A stretch of DNA of 64,000 bases from Plecoglossus altivelis. Lineage: Eukaryota; Chordata; Actinopteri; Osmeriformes; Plecoglossidae. Below, piece after piece: positions 25,971 through 38,455 of this stretch (within the stretch, counting starts at the first letter, position 1; every line of letters starts with the position of its first letter). The stretch covers positions 19,638,878 to 19,702,877 of the forward strand of contig BROE01000003.1 of the NCBI GenBank assembly GCA_036571765.1, given 5' to 3'. The notes under the pieces were generated by a model. The model ran no database searches, was not told where the DNA came from, and saw nothing but the letters and a program-made list of their open reading frames with translations. Position numbers and translations under genes: made by a program.

Positions 25971-27591
25971 GGAATATATAGTAGCATTATATATATGTAT
26001 ATATTTATATTAAATGTATGTCTGTTTATACTAAGTCTGCTTATCATTGGTATACTATTTAATACATAATGTATAAGATACAGTACAACGCTTTTAAATT
26101 TCTTGTTTTAAGCAGGCTGTTTTGTGTGTGTGGCTGTTTTGCTGTCTAGTGGCACTGTAAACTCCGACAGCTGTGGCCTTAGAAGGATGTGTGATACTGT
26201 GTCCTTCAGATGGACACAGACGGCTGTGCTTGGTGTGTTTGCTTCAGAACTGGACAAAAGACACTGAGGAAGGAAAGGAGAAGGGGCTGTCTCATGAGGC
26301 TGGGCTGATTTCTGTACCGTCCCTATTAAATGTGAGGGGAGCCTGATACAATGATCTGATCTGAATCTCAATATCTAAAAGGGTGTGGCTCATTGTCTCA
26401 GTAAAACAAGCAAAGGATAATAATAATAATAATGATAATGATAATAATAATAATAATTGTCTCCTTTTGGTATCTTGGTGTGCTGGCAGGGGCGTTTGTT
26501 CTTAGCCTGTCTGGATAGGAAATCAATGGTGTCTGTTGGCTTGTAACAGCTGATAGACGGCTAACTGTTCCCCTCTTTCCCTGCCATCATTAAACAAATG
26601 ATGTCCCATGACCTTGACATGGCTTCATCTGTCCCTGGGATTCCCCTATGTGGCGCAACACTGAACACCATGATCCCATCATCACACTAAAAACAAGCCC
26701 TCTGTTGAGATCCTGTAAGTGTACTGCCATGTGATTTGCTGCTTGGAAAAGCACATACACTCTCCAATAGGGTGCTTTGCAATACATTATGCTTGTCGTC
26801 ATAGACAGTCAGACAAAGACAGCCCTCCAACCTTGGCTACTTTGACATAACATGTCTATATTATATTTCAATACAGTTTAAATGATTAACTTTTACCCTG
26901 TTGTACATTGTATGTTTGATCATGATGTACGCCAATGAAACCAAAGCATCAGGATTATACAGGGAGGATTTTTGAAAATCCAGACATGGATATGTCTAAA
27001 GACCTACCATGACATGAACTCAGATCATGAAATCCTCGACTTAACTTAAACTGTTCAAGGGATCTGCAGCACTATTAAGGATCTGCAGACACATGACTCT
27101 ATTGATTGTTGAGTGACTAACAGACACCCAATACAACCTACCTGACCACCCTGAATGACCGATAGAGCTAGTAAGCGATGTCTAATATTTCCCTGTGACT
27201 TGTTCACACGTGTTGCCTACTGGAGACGCTCTCCCTGAGTGTGAAGCTGACGCCTCCTGTGTTGACAAGGTGTTTATGAGCTCCCTTATGCCCAGCCAGC
27301 ATTCTCCTAAGCCACGATGACGTAGCGCAAACAGTACGGATCACATAGGGGACTGCAATTATGTTGTTTACTGAAGCAGTTCACTAAATACTGCTTTGAA
27401 TGTTATGACTTTACAGAAATGCCAAGCATGGAAGTGGTGTGCTCAGCTCTGATGTTGGCTTTAGGACATGTCTTCCTCTTCTTCAAAACCTAATCTCTTT
27501 TAAACCTCATCATGGATCTTGCAGGCCAGCTTCCTAGAGATTTTTTAAGTCTTTCTTCAGTGGCTGTTGGACAAAGGGGAAGGGGTGTGCT
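25971..27591. other. Unique non-coding sequence
   Basis: Contains an (AAT)n/(GATAAT)n microsatellite at 26416-26459. No supported gene. Confidence 0.5.
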
Positions 27592-27822
27592 TTAGAATGT
27601 GTGGGTGGGTGTGGGGGGGTTCTTCCGGGTCTCGCTGGTGAGTTCCTGCAGTGTTGGATATCCTGCCTGCTGTGAAATTCTCCCAGCCAGCTTGATGTGC
27701 CTGGTTCTGTCTTCAAACACATCGGGATCGACTCGTTCTTCATCCTTTTTCTCAGGGTTAAAACTGTAAATGTATCCTTCCTCCACCCAGGAAATATCAT
27801 GTATGTATTCGCTGACATCCAT
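27592..27822 (-). CDS. Unassigned small ORF with coding-like composition
   Basis: A 76-codon frame on the minus strand starts at ATG 27822 in a fair context (CTTTAGATGG). It has an even amino-acid composition with charged segments (EKKDEERVDPDVFEDRTRH, then IKLAGRISQQAGY), unlike the repeat artefacts elsewhere. The base before the ATG completes an AG preceded by a weak acceptor-like sequence, but I see no good donor downstream; the frame ends in a Pro/Thr-rich tail over a GGGTGGGTG-type tract. It may be a degenerate gene fragment, an exon of an antisense gene, or chance. I do not recognise the family. Confidence 0.2.
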   Translation of the reverse strand: MDVSEYIHDISWVEEGYIYSFNPEKKDEERVDPDVFEDRTRHIKLAGRISQQAGYPTLQELTSETRKNPPTPTHTF

Positions 27823-30800
27823 CTAAAGCTCACTAGGCATAACCAATGAATTGCATACTTGTCGTTCTAATATGTTTGTCTCGTTGTGGACACAGTCACA
27901 GCTAGAGCCTATTGTGAATGCCCTTTTATGCTTTCAGAAGGTTACCATAGTAGTCGTGACTGTCTGTCTTTGGAAGTTCAGCGGTTGTAGTTGCATTGAC
28001 AAGCAGAACGGCTTGGTCACTAGGCTTCAATTGGAACACACCTATCAGAGATATGGAAGTGTTGGATAGCTGATATGCATCTCCAATGGTTTTGAAATTA
28101 AGAACCTCCAGTCTGCAGTAAAATGCTTATGATACAGTACAACCAGTCCAGTCACATGATCTCACAGTTCTGTGTCGTGTAGCATGAACAGAGTGGAGCT
28201 TTTAATACTAGGATTTCTTTGTACGGTACAGTAAATCCCACAAACATCTAATTCCCATCACTCAGCTTTAGAGTATAGAACATTAAACCCATTTGAAGGG
28301 GAAAATGTATCATGATAAAAATCTAAGTCTGTTCGGTCTAATTTAGAAATGTTACATTCACAGACACATGGATGTCATCTTTTGTACAGCCCCATGTAGC
28401 GAGTGCACCCTCAACCCACTAACACCTTGTACGTAGCTTGACACGAAGCAAAATGACTCACTAACCAGCTCCTTCACAATGTTTAAGCATATCAGTGCAT
28501 TCAACCGAGTCTACATTGGTCATCATTTGGTGAGTATATAAGAGATAGCTCAGGCAGGTTAGCACATGCTCGTTCACATTTCATTCATATCCTCTGTTGA
28601 GTTGTTCAGGAATGTCCTTGAAAGAAACAAGGTTCAAACGCACATTTCACTGGCTGTACTGTTACATATTCAGAACGCTAAAGAAATGGCAACAGCGAAT
28701 AGATATGAATACTTTCCGAACACAGCCTTCAACAGGGTTTATTTCTGAAGATGTTTTTTTATGAAATAAAAGTAGTAGGGACACTTTATAAGCCCCCCCC
28801 CCCTCCTTCCCTGTCGCTACATAGCTGTAAATACAGGCCAGCATCTACTTCAGTACTTCCAAGAAAAGGAGGCAAAATCCATGTCAAACATAATGTCGGT
28901 GTTCACTTTCACACGTCCGTTTCTGTCTTGAAAAACACCTTGTCGTTTGGTACTTGATACCCTAGGTATGTTGCAGTTGGGAAAAAAAGATAGCAAAGGA
29001 AAGGTGATGACAGACAATGGCATGGGCCAAGGGGGTGATGGAGGTGTGATTCCGATTACTAAGGTCTCTCCATAGACCCCCCCCCCCCCCACCCTTAGAG
29101 AGGAGATCGGTATTCAGCACACAGAGGCCAATCAATGCCGCTGCTGGTGCCAGTGAATCCTGGTGGAATTAAACCGCAACACCCATCATTGGCAAGATGC
29201 CGTGATTGACATGCATGTCACTAGCCCAAGGAGGCAGGCTGTAAATTTCCTCTGGCGTTTAACAGTCTTCGTGTGAGGTCTGGATTGGGTCATAAGCCTG
29301 CTTGCCTGCCTGCCTGTCCAGAAGTTGTTGAGTGAAGCAGTATGTGACAAAGATGATTCTCTGATTGGATTTGTTAAATTTATCTTTGGACTGTATTGAT
29401 AAGTGTCCAAGCTACATGATATGTAGCTTTAAGAAAATCAATAATTCAAATGTTTTAAAGACTTGGAGTGGATACACAGCGGCAACAAAATGAGGTACCT
29501 AGAAATACAAAGTCAATATTATCAAACCCCACATATTGTAATAAGTATTACACATTCCTTAAAATATGTAACACTGTACTATGTAATAATGGACTGTAAT
29601 AATGGAACCGCAAATACCTTTGGCTTAACCATGTTACACATGAGAGAGAGAGATGACGAGAGACGACGCACGAGACGAGCGAGAAGGAGACGAAGAGAAG
29701 AAGAGACGCAATCACCCACTGTAGTTAATCCAAGGCCGAAGAGACTGCATGACATCAGCTCCAAAACATGAAACGCTGGTAAAAAGCAAACCCTGTTCAG
29801 ATATGAAACTCCGTTTAGTGTACTAAGTCTGCTCTCTCTCCCTTTGCTATGCTTGCCAACCCTCCAACAGTCTAGAACACAGGGACCAACACAGCTCCTC
29901 CACCCCGTCCCAGCCCCTCCTCATCTCAAGGCACTCCTTTATCAAAAACAACTATTATTAATTATCGTATTGATTCCAAATTGACGGAAACTGTGCCATT
30001 AAAAATGCTGGTCCTTCTTGGAACTTGGTGGATGAAGTAAGCCTCTCTTAGAAGGCATATTAGCAGCACACATTCTCCTTGGGTTTAGTTGCTGTGAACA
30101 AAGAAGCACCACCTCAGTCCAATAATCCCATTAGAATTCATTAAAAACGTGTCGTCTACTGCACCATTCAATTCACTGCGACCACAGCCCTAAAAAATGG
30201 CCTCCTCCCCGATGCATGAATTACAGTCCTCTTTGATAATTATAATATTTTAATGTGTTTCAAGCTTATTGTATCCTCCAATTCAGTGAATCAATGCAGT
30301 GGCTTTTAATCCGTCAGCCAACAGCCTGAGCACTATACATTGGTGGTTTTGCTACAGTGTGGCCTTTTTTGTCTGGAACAAAAGAATATCTGGCTTTTAG
30401 CACTCTAAAAGCCCTGAATTTAAATACCCTGACGGCCGATTTGTGCTGTAAGTCCTTTATAGACAAGGCTGTGAAAAACAGAGCCAAAGCAAGTGGTTAT
30501 GTCTATATTGGACTTCATAAGAGAGCCATGTTTTCTTCCATGTTGTCCAAACAGCAGCGGAATTAAAAGGTGGGATTTAACAGGCAGAAGGATGGAGTGG
30601 GGAGCTGAGAGATTTTAAACTTTGTGATGAAGAAAAGTGAAAATGCTGCTAGGACACAAGACTGGCTTGTCTATCAGTCAGACAGGATTGTACAGGACAT
30701 ACCTGTAAGAAAATGTCAGGTGTAGAATCAGCCCAGTGCGAAGAATTGTAATAATGCCTTTCTGGGACTCACCAATGCATCCTGGAGTAGAGAAGGCCAA

Positions 30801-31562
30801 ACGTTTCCATCAGTGAAAGGGACAGTTCAAAATCCTGAAGACCCAAGATGGAAAATGAAATAGCACATGTCCTATTCACATGGACGCAATCAGGTCAAGG
30901 TTCGAACGAAGAATTGGCAAGGGCAAAGGCCTATCTTTGTCATTTTTGCACAAAGGTAACAGTATAATTTCTTTAAAATCTAATGGTTTTGGAGGTTGAA
31001 AGTTGACTGATGAAATGGTCCAATGCCTGGATTTATATTGTCGTTTGTGATTTGGAGAACAGAATTCTACCGTGGAACACCAAGACTATTGTAGCATAGA
31101 GACAAATGTAATCGCTTACAGCTACGCCCATTTAAGTGCCGGTAGTTACTGCAGTGTAAATGTTATGCAATGAGTAGGGACCAATTATGTTTCAATTCTA
31201 TTTTTTTTTTACATAATGCTTTGAAGTATCACTTCTGACTCTGTAGGCTCTGCATCGAATGTTTCTAAAGGTGCGATTAACGATGTTGTCAGTTTACGAT
31301 CTCCTTTGAGTTTAAACTCTTATTTTATCTGCATATACTTGCACAGGTCAAATTACAGTTTTATTCCTGTAAATTGAGCCACATTGCCTCAGTTTAATGT
31401 AAAAAGCAGCACATAATTACAGATAAGCATCAGTAATTTCTTGCTGAAGTCTTTGTTGAAGCTAAATCTGGCGTTGGAGAATACAGATGCGTCATTGTGA
31501 TTGAACTGCAGTGTAGGTGGGCCTCGTCTGTTGGCAAGTATATTCTGTAATTCTAATGGGAT
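27823..31562. other. Unique non-coding sequence with C-runs and a purine tract
   Basis: Holds C-runs of 11 (28793-28803) and 14 (29077-29090) bases, and a GA/CGA-rich tract at 29643-29712 that reads as Arg/Glu in one frame. No supported gene. Confidence 0.5.
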
Positions 31563-31790
31563 GAGCAAGTGGCTGGTCTGAGCGAGAGGCTGGTTGTAGC
31601 AGGAGGCTGGTCGTAGCAGGAGGCTGGTCGTAGCAGGAGGCTGGTCGTAGCAGGAGGCTGGTCGTAGCGAGAGGCTGGTCGTAGGGAGAGGCTGGTCGTA
31701 GCATGAGGCAGGTCGTAGCAGAAGGCTGGTCGTAGCAGGAGGCTGGTCGTAGCGGGAAGCTGGTCGTAGCAGGAGGCTGGGATGAGCAGG
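31563..31790. repeat. 17 bp minisatellite, about 13 copies
   Basis: The unit AGGCTGGTCGTAGCAGG repeats, with AGCGAGAGG, AGGGAGAGG and GCATGAGG variants. Minus-strand frames rich in Pro/Ala/Ser/Tyr/Asp are repeat artefacts. Confidence 0.97.
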
Positions 31791-32050
31791 AAGGGGGTGC
31801 CTTGGTGCAATTGATGAAAGAGGAGAGGGTTGGGTGGCTGGGGGAGGATCAAGGGCGAGAAAATGAAATGGCTTTTGACCTTGTTCGACTGTCAGACACC
31901 CGGCCACAGAAGTGCAAAGTAGTGGGGTACCCGAGGGCCTCTTGGTGAGCGGGTTTGGGGGGGTACAAACGTGTGAACAGGGATCTGCTGCTGTAACCTC
32001 GCCTCATTACCAAGCAGGTGGGTCCAATCACACTGTCTTGGAAGTGTGGA
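31791..32050. other. Unique spacer between minisatellites
   Basis: Single-copy, moderately GC-rich, no gene seen. Confidence 0.5.
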
Positions 32051-32190
32051 AGTGAAATAACTTCAGCAAGACATTATGAGTGGATATCAGGTGATGAAAT
32101 AACTTCGGCAAGACATTATGAGTGGATATCAGGTGATGAAATGACTTCGGCAAGACATTATGAGTGGATATCAGGTGATGAAATGACTTC
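32051..32190. repeat. 42 bp minisatellite, 3.3 copies
   Basis: Copies start at 32051, 32093, 32135 and 32177 (partial), nearly identical. Since 42 is a multiple of 3, one + strand frame reads a 14-residue repeat (HYEWISGDEMTSAR) inside a 90-codon frame. There is no other sign of a gene. Confidence 0.95.
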
Positions 32191-32289
32191 TACTCTGCTG
32201 TGCCCAAGACTCTCTTTATACATTATATTTTTACTTAAGATGACAAGTAATGGGCTCTGTAAATTGGGTGAAGCTGGTGTTATGCCCTA

Positions 32290-32460
32290 AAAAGAAGCCA
32301 CGGAATTAATCTCCTCCCCTAATACAATTTCCCCCTGCCTGAGTCTTTACGAGATATGCAAATGTCAAATAAATAATTCGTCTATTTAGCATTTCAAGGC
32401 TTCGTCTCCTGCTCCGTTGTTAATAAGGAGCAAAGAGACGATAACAGAAATAGGTTGTCG
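32290..32460. promoter_or_regulatory. Candidate conserved enhancer block
   Basis: Unique AT-rich sequence with an exact octamer ATGCAAAT (32356-32363), followed by AAATAAATAATT-type motifs and TTAGCAT. This composition is common in vertebrate developmental enhancers bound by POU and homeodomain factors. The call rests on motif composition alone. Confidence 0.2.
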
Positions 32461-33639
32461 CCCTGCCGTTCACCCTGCTTTGAACTTCCACTAAGGGAAG
32501 AATAGATTGAGGTCCCAGACCTAAGGCAACTCTGGACATGCCCTGGAGGGACCCTTCTATTTTATAGTCAAGCTGTAACTGGTCGTTCACATCTGCCTCA
32601 TAACAATGTGTGGCTGAACCTTCCTCCAGATGCCTGTGCTGTGGTTCGCAGTAGCAAGATGGAAGAGCCTCTGTCCAGGTGTGGTGTATGTGCCTCTGCT
32701 CCTCCAGATAACGATGAAGGATTCTAGATAATTGGTGTTGGGTTGGATGGTAGACGAGCCCTTTCATCCCCAAGAGCGTGTCAAGACACAGCAGACAGTG
32801 AGGGGGTGCCTAGGTTAATCACACCAAGTCTTGGAAAGACACGTCTTTCCAAAGAAACAAAAGAGAGAGAGTCATTAATTCATGTTTGAGTGGCACATAC
32901 AATAGATGGATGTTTCGATTTGTTTTGATCTGAAGTGTTTGAGATTTAATTAATTCTCTCCACAAGAAAAGGATGTTGACAGACATGTACACATTGTGGT
33001 GTTTCTGATTGGTCTGAAATAGTATGGGGTTTTTTAGAGGGTCATATCAGTCCTGTTATGCATAGACAATGTTGTAGGGGATGCAAGGTTACCTCATATC
33101 ATGATTTTCCTTATCTCACAAGTGTGGTGTCAGGGGATTTGCAGTATCAAACGCAAAGCCCATTTTATATTGCCACATGAGGTCACCTTGTCATTGATCG
33201 ACAAGTGCTTCAAATTGTGAAATGGATTTTCCTTGGTCAAAGTGTAGATTTGGCCTCCTTAAGACCATGCATTATTAATAAATAATAGTGAGATATGGAT
33301 GTCATTCGCCATCTGCATGACCCCAAATCTCACAAAGGCAGCAAATTGCAGTTGACTCAAGGATGTAAAGACAGCTTAGAAACTTAATCTTCCTTCTAAT
33401 TACTTCTAATTCCCGTGAGCTTCTGTCATTCAATCACTTAAAAAGACGCCTGTAGTTTTCTTTCCTGTAATCGTTGATTATATGTAAAGGCCAGTTTCCT
33501 CACTATAAGCTTCTTACATATAATTGCAGCTAGATGATAGCTTAAGACACCTCTTGTATTGTTTGTAGTCAAGAGTGGATTGCTGTTTCTTCACCTTGGC
33601 ACTGTAGAAACTTTGTGAAAGTCACTCTGATCTGACCCA
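32461..33639. other. Unique non-coding sequence
   Basis: A 117-codon minus-strand frame (32420-32773) has ordinary composition but no recognisable domain or splice context. No other feature. Confidence 0.45.
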
Positions 33640-34112
33640 CTAATCTGGTCTAATCTGGTACCCTGGTCTAACCTGCTACCCTGGTCTAACCTGGTACTGT
33701 GTTCTAACCTGGTACCCTGGTCTAACCTGGTACCCTGGTCTAACTTGCTACCCTGGTCTAACCTGGTACCCTGGTCTAACCTGGTACTGTGTTCTAACCT
33801 GGTACCCTGGTCTAACCTGGTACCCTGGTCTAACCTGGTACTGGCATCTAACCTGGTACTGTGGTCTAACCCAACTACCCTGGTCTAACACCTGCTACCC
33901 TGGTCTAACCTGGTACCCTGGTCTAACTTGCTACCCTGGTCTAACACCTGCTACCCTGGTCTAACCCAGCTAATCTGGTCTAACCCAGCTAATCTGGTCT
34001 AACCTGGTACTGTGGTCTAACTTGCTACCCTGGTCTAACACCTGCTACCCTGGTCTAACCCAGATAATCTGGTCTAACCCAGCTAATCTGGTCTAACCTG
34101 GTACTGTGGTCA
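33640..34112. repeat. 14-15 bp minisatellite (CTGGTCTAACCTGGTACC)
   Basis: More than 30 units of CTGGTCTAAC followed by CTGGTAC, TTGCTAC, CCAGCTAAT or ACCTGCTAC. Unit variants recur in blocks, a higher-order arrangement. Confidence 0.97.
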
Positions 34113-36030
34113 GACCGTGGAGGCTAAACCACGGTAATGCTAATTCCTTAATATGATATAATGACAACATGTATCTGTTTTACCACATGTCCAAGTATAA
34201 GAACTAGATATTTTAATCAGTAGTTTTAGAAACAAAATCAGGAGTCTGACACTTAATCTACAGTGAGAGACATTGGCATTGAAATATGAAAGTTTGAATT
34301 GTATTGCGTTTGAACCAATTACATTAATTTTCCACAAGACAAGACTGCTACTGGTTGTCAATTACCAGAAATAAAAAAATAAAAAATAATGATTTGTATG
34401 AATAGGTTCTGTATCAAGCAGGGAACTTGTGTCCTTGTCTTTAGTCCTAACTGGTTAAAGTGTGGTCTGGAAACATCTGTATATGCTAACAACTCCAGAC
34501 ATCAGCTTGCTTACTATCAGTTAATTTATAGATGCAGCTGGGCCAGCGATATAATCAGAGTGCCCCCTTTTACTCCGAATAAATATTCAGATTTTTTCCT
34601 CTTTTAATCTTTATCCACTGATATTAATATTGTCATCACCAACAGTGATCCTGGCCTGGTATTAACCCATATAAAGATATTTAAATCTATAACTTGCCAG
34701 ACAGAATCTTTTGCGCAATTCATTTACAATTAGTTACACATGCATCCACAGGCTTCGTGTTTTGCTAGCATGTATAATCAGGTGATTCATTCTGTGGACA
34801 CTGACTCACTGGCTGGGCAATGCCGCAGGCAGCTCAGTGTGAATTTTAAACAGCTTGTTGTCCTGAGTCAACTCTGGTTAAATTACAACAGTCGAAGTCA
34901 GCAGGCAAAAGGCAAGAGTTGGAAGCCATGAAAACAACATATAGCACTCCAAGCTGTTAACATGGAGGGTAAATATGGAGTACTGGATATTTCTGTTCTG
35001 CTCCTGATTGTAGATTGAGTTCTTTGACATGGGCTCATACGGCCTTTTTCTTGGGATACTGGCATAGTTTTGATAGGACTCAAGAGAGAACGCGCTTCAC
35101 AGCATGTGTTGGCTCACGTACACTTCTTGCAACACACATTTTTTATGAAGCACTTAGAAATTGTTTTTCCAACCCTCCACATTGGAGGAGATAAATTCTC
35201 AATGGATAAATAGAAGCATCTTTGCTTCAGCAGTTTTCTATAACGTTCAAGAGTCTGCACATTCAGAGAACTATAAATCAAGAACTGTTTGGGGAGAATG
35301 TCAGAGGATTCTTTATTTATTTTATTCATGGATTGTGCTGGAATGAAATTGCATCTTAAACCTTTCAATGTTTTTCAATTCTTGAAGGTGAACATAGTAG
35401 TTTGGAAACCTCTGGAAAACGTGATTTAGTTTCCTACAGTATCTTGCGCCAGTGAGGTTCACTTTCCAAAAACCAACAACACAGTTCATGGTGTGGTTAT
35501 TTTTCAGAAACTGTAGGAGCATGAATTTCTCTTTTGCCTTTGCACTTCCTGTTATTTGGCATGTTCAGTTGCAGTGAGAATTAGGGTTATAAGGGGTAAT
35601 TAGGGTTGATTGAAGGCTTGTTTCGAAATACAACTTATTATAGGACAAAGGCATAGAGTCCCGTAACTATGGAATGTGACTAATATGGCAACACGTTATT
35701 GTACTGCCTCTCCGCTGGGGTTACAGCAGCCTCCAACAGTGGCTGTGGCCGGGGGACATCGTGGCATTTTCTGCACTGGGGGTCACCTCTTTCTCAACTA
35801 ATTACTGCTCATTTTACCGTTAAATGCCTCTTCACGAGCTGCAGGCCAGCTAAGCGAGTGGGACGTTTCTCAGTTCAGTGGGAGGAAGACTTTAAATGCC
35901 AGTCGTGATTAAAGTCAATATGGCCCTGCTGCACCATGCTGTGGACTCCTTGCTCCCGTGCAGACGATAAGCTGTATCTTAATTATTCATTGTAAGATGA
36001 AGGGATGTTTTCTTGTTTTTCCATGTTGGG
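34113..36030. other. Unique non-coding sequence with enhancer-like blocks
   Basis: Blocks at 34530-34640 and 35690-36000 are compositionally like conserved non-coding elements; the second ends with a TTAATTATTCATTG motif. Short frames on both strands are of chance length. Confidence 0.4.
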
Positions 36031-36402
36031 GAGTTGGGGTGTGTGTGTGTGTGTGTGTGTGTGGGTGTGGGTGTGTGTGTGTGTGGGTGTGTGTGGGTGT
36101 GGGTGGTTGTGGGTGGGTGGGTGTTTGTGCGTGTGGGTGTGTGAGTGTGTGTGAGTATGTGTGTGGGTGTGTGTGTGCGTGGGTTTGTGTGGGGGGTGCC
36201 TATGTGTGGGTGCATGTGTGTGTGTGTGGGTGCATGTGTGTGTGTGCATATGTGTGTGTTCTGTGATTCTGCAGTATCAAAGTTGCTATCTTACATGCTG
36301 CCATAAAGAGCAGATCAGTTGTTGAGATGCACTACGGCCCCTGAGATGGGGCCCCTGCACTAGGGCCCCTGCACTAGGGCCCCTGCACTAGGGCCCCTGC
36401 AG
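36031..36402. repeat. (GT)n/GGGTGT satellite and adjacent 15 bp repeat
   Basis: GT repeats with GGGTGTG interruptions span about 36039-36260. After about 80 unique bases, four copies of a 15-base unit (GGGCCCCTGCACTAG) occupy 36342-36402. Confidence 0.93.
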
Positions 36403-37437
36403 GCCAGTTCATGACACCATAGAGTACTTCCTAATTCCATATTCGGTTTTATTTTATACTCATGCAAATTTTGTAAAAACACCAATGTACTTGGCCCACA
36501 ATACAACCCTGCAATGGGAATTTCTACAGACAATATTCCTTGTTAATTAAGTAGTATTAAGTATGTTTCATTGGTTCCAAGTCCACCTTTGTTTCCAAAA
36601 AAAAATGTTTCCTCACAGTTCAAAAAAATCTGACAAATTCATAATGAAATGCTTTGTTTATATACATAATGGTTTTTATATGGTAAATGTGGAACTGCGA
36701 AGACAGTACTTGAATAAGCGGCAAAATATATGCTGATGAAATATATTTTGCTCCAATGCTGTAAATGTAACCAATGGATTTAAAGGAGGGCTCTCTGTCT
36801 GAGGTTAGAACCACATGCTGTAGCAGCCTTTTTGTGCTATATTAACTTCTCCAGAAAGGCAATAAGGTCACCAGCACAACATTTTTATCCTATTCAAAGC
36901 ACAACAGTGGAACATTTCATGTATATTGTATGAGAAGAATATTTCAAGGGCGTCTTTTGGAGCTGTGGCACCCTTCTCCTAATCTAAATTATATTTCCTT
37001 CCCTCCTGCCAATGAAAATTGTATATTGAAGTGTGCAACAATAGGAAAATGCTTGTTCAACGAAGAAAAGAAGGCAGCTTGAGTTAAGAGTTTCCATTGA
37101 CAATTGAGGCAAAATGACAATAGCTCTTCATTCTCTCTCTCTGCTCCCTTTTCTTTCTGTATAATGTGTGGTAAGTGATTATCTGCGTCGTGAATGCCAA
37201 GCTCAACCAGACAAGGTGTTTAGCCTTTCTGGATTCTGAACCTTTCTGCTTGGGCACAAAGCTGGACAGTGATACACAACATCACACAATGTTTAGTGTG
37301 ATAAACAAAAACACTGACTACTGACCTCATAAAGATAGTTGGATTATAGTCACCATCGAGGGCAGTGTCCTTTTGAATAATTAGAAACAACATTGTTGCG
37401 TCGCCTACAGTGACTACAATTTCTGAGTGTTTTCTCT
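36403..37437. other. Unique non-coding sequence
   Basis: AT-rich, no gene or repeat of note apart from a short CT tract at about 37131-37146. Confidence 0.55.
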
Positions 37438-37566
37438 AGGCTTGCTCTGTGAAGGGAGGGGCTTGCTCTGTGAAGGGAGGGGCTTGCTCTGTGAAGGGAG
37501 GGGCTTGCCTCTGTGAAGGGAGGGGCTTGCCCTGTGATGGGAGGGGCTTGCCTCTGTGAAGGGCGG
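37438..37566. repeat. 21-22 bp GC-rich minisatellite, about 6 copies
   Basis: The unit GGCTTGCTCTGTGAAGGGAG plus GG repeats with small length variation (GCTCTG, GCCTCTG, GCCCTG). It is purine-rich on the + strand. Confidence 0.95.
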
Positions 37567-38228
37567 GGCCACTGCTCTGCTATCATGTAGATGTTGACAA
37601 ATACTGAAGTATGTCTGCATAGTGTCCATGATGACACATCAACTGTGTAGTTGCCTATTGTACACTTTTACATACTATATGTGCTGTGTAATTAGTTCTT
37701 GGATAATTAACCTGCTCATGTGTAACCCAGATAAGACCCACTTCAGTGTATTTCAGTAATAACTAGCTTGTGTTTGCTTGGTTGATTTTATAAGGAGCCC
37801 TTACTGTGCCAAGACATTGTTTTGAGAGTAGCCACTGAGACAAAGGTCATGATATGCCTGCTTACTGCCAGCGTGAAGCGAATGACTAACCACACACCCA
37901 AGACTCTCTCTTGGCCCCCTTAGCTTTGAAATGAAACTCCAGTGAACACCTCAGGGCCTTGTTATCTTGCACTGGATCCTGCCTGCTAAATAAGTAGGAG
38001 TGGGCTGTATGCACTACCTCGGCCCTGCCTAAAGGATCAAACTCTGGGACAAGGTCACCGTCCGTGTGAAATATGAGGAGAGGTGACCTTTGGAATCAAT
38101 TATTCTTTTCTTTTTTTTCTGCCATGGCTGTGCAGTTTTTATTTTCGCCAGTTTAGCAGCAAGTGGCACTAAGGAGATCTGAAGGTCACAAGCTCCTGGG
38201 GAGGCTGGGAAAGTGTTTCTGCATCATC
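37567..38228. other. Unique non-coding sequence
   Basis: No gene or repeat seen. Confidence 0.55.
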
Positions 38229-38455
38229 CTGCATGTGTGTGTTTGTGTTTCTGCATGTGTGTGTTTGTGTTCCTGCATGTGTGTGTTTGTGTTTCTGCAT
38301 GTGTGTGTTTGTGTTCCTGCATGTGTGTGTTTGTGTTCCTGCATGTGTGTTTGTGTTTTTGCATCATCCTGCATGTGTGTGTTTGTGTTTGTACATCGTC
38401 CTGCATGTGTGTGTTTGTGTTTGTACATCGTCCCGAATGTGTGTGTTTGTGGAAC
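38229..38455. repeat. 22 bp GT-rich minisatellite, about 10 copies
   Basis: Units of GCATGTGTGTGTTTGTGTT plus a 3-base variable end repeat every 22 bases from 38231. Later units carry CATCATCCT or TACATCGTCC inserts. Confidence 0.95.

Noticed and set aside
25576..26047. Arg/Glu-rich minus-strand frames resembling a coiled coil
   Set aside because: Translation of the TC microsatellite.
35958..36266. Cys/Val/Gly and His/Thr frames over the GT array
   Set aside because: Microsatellite translation.
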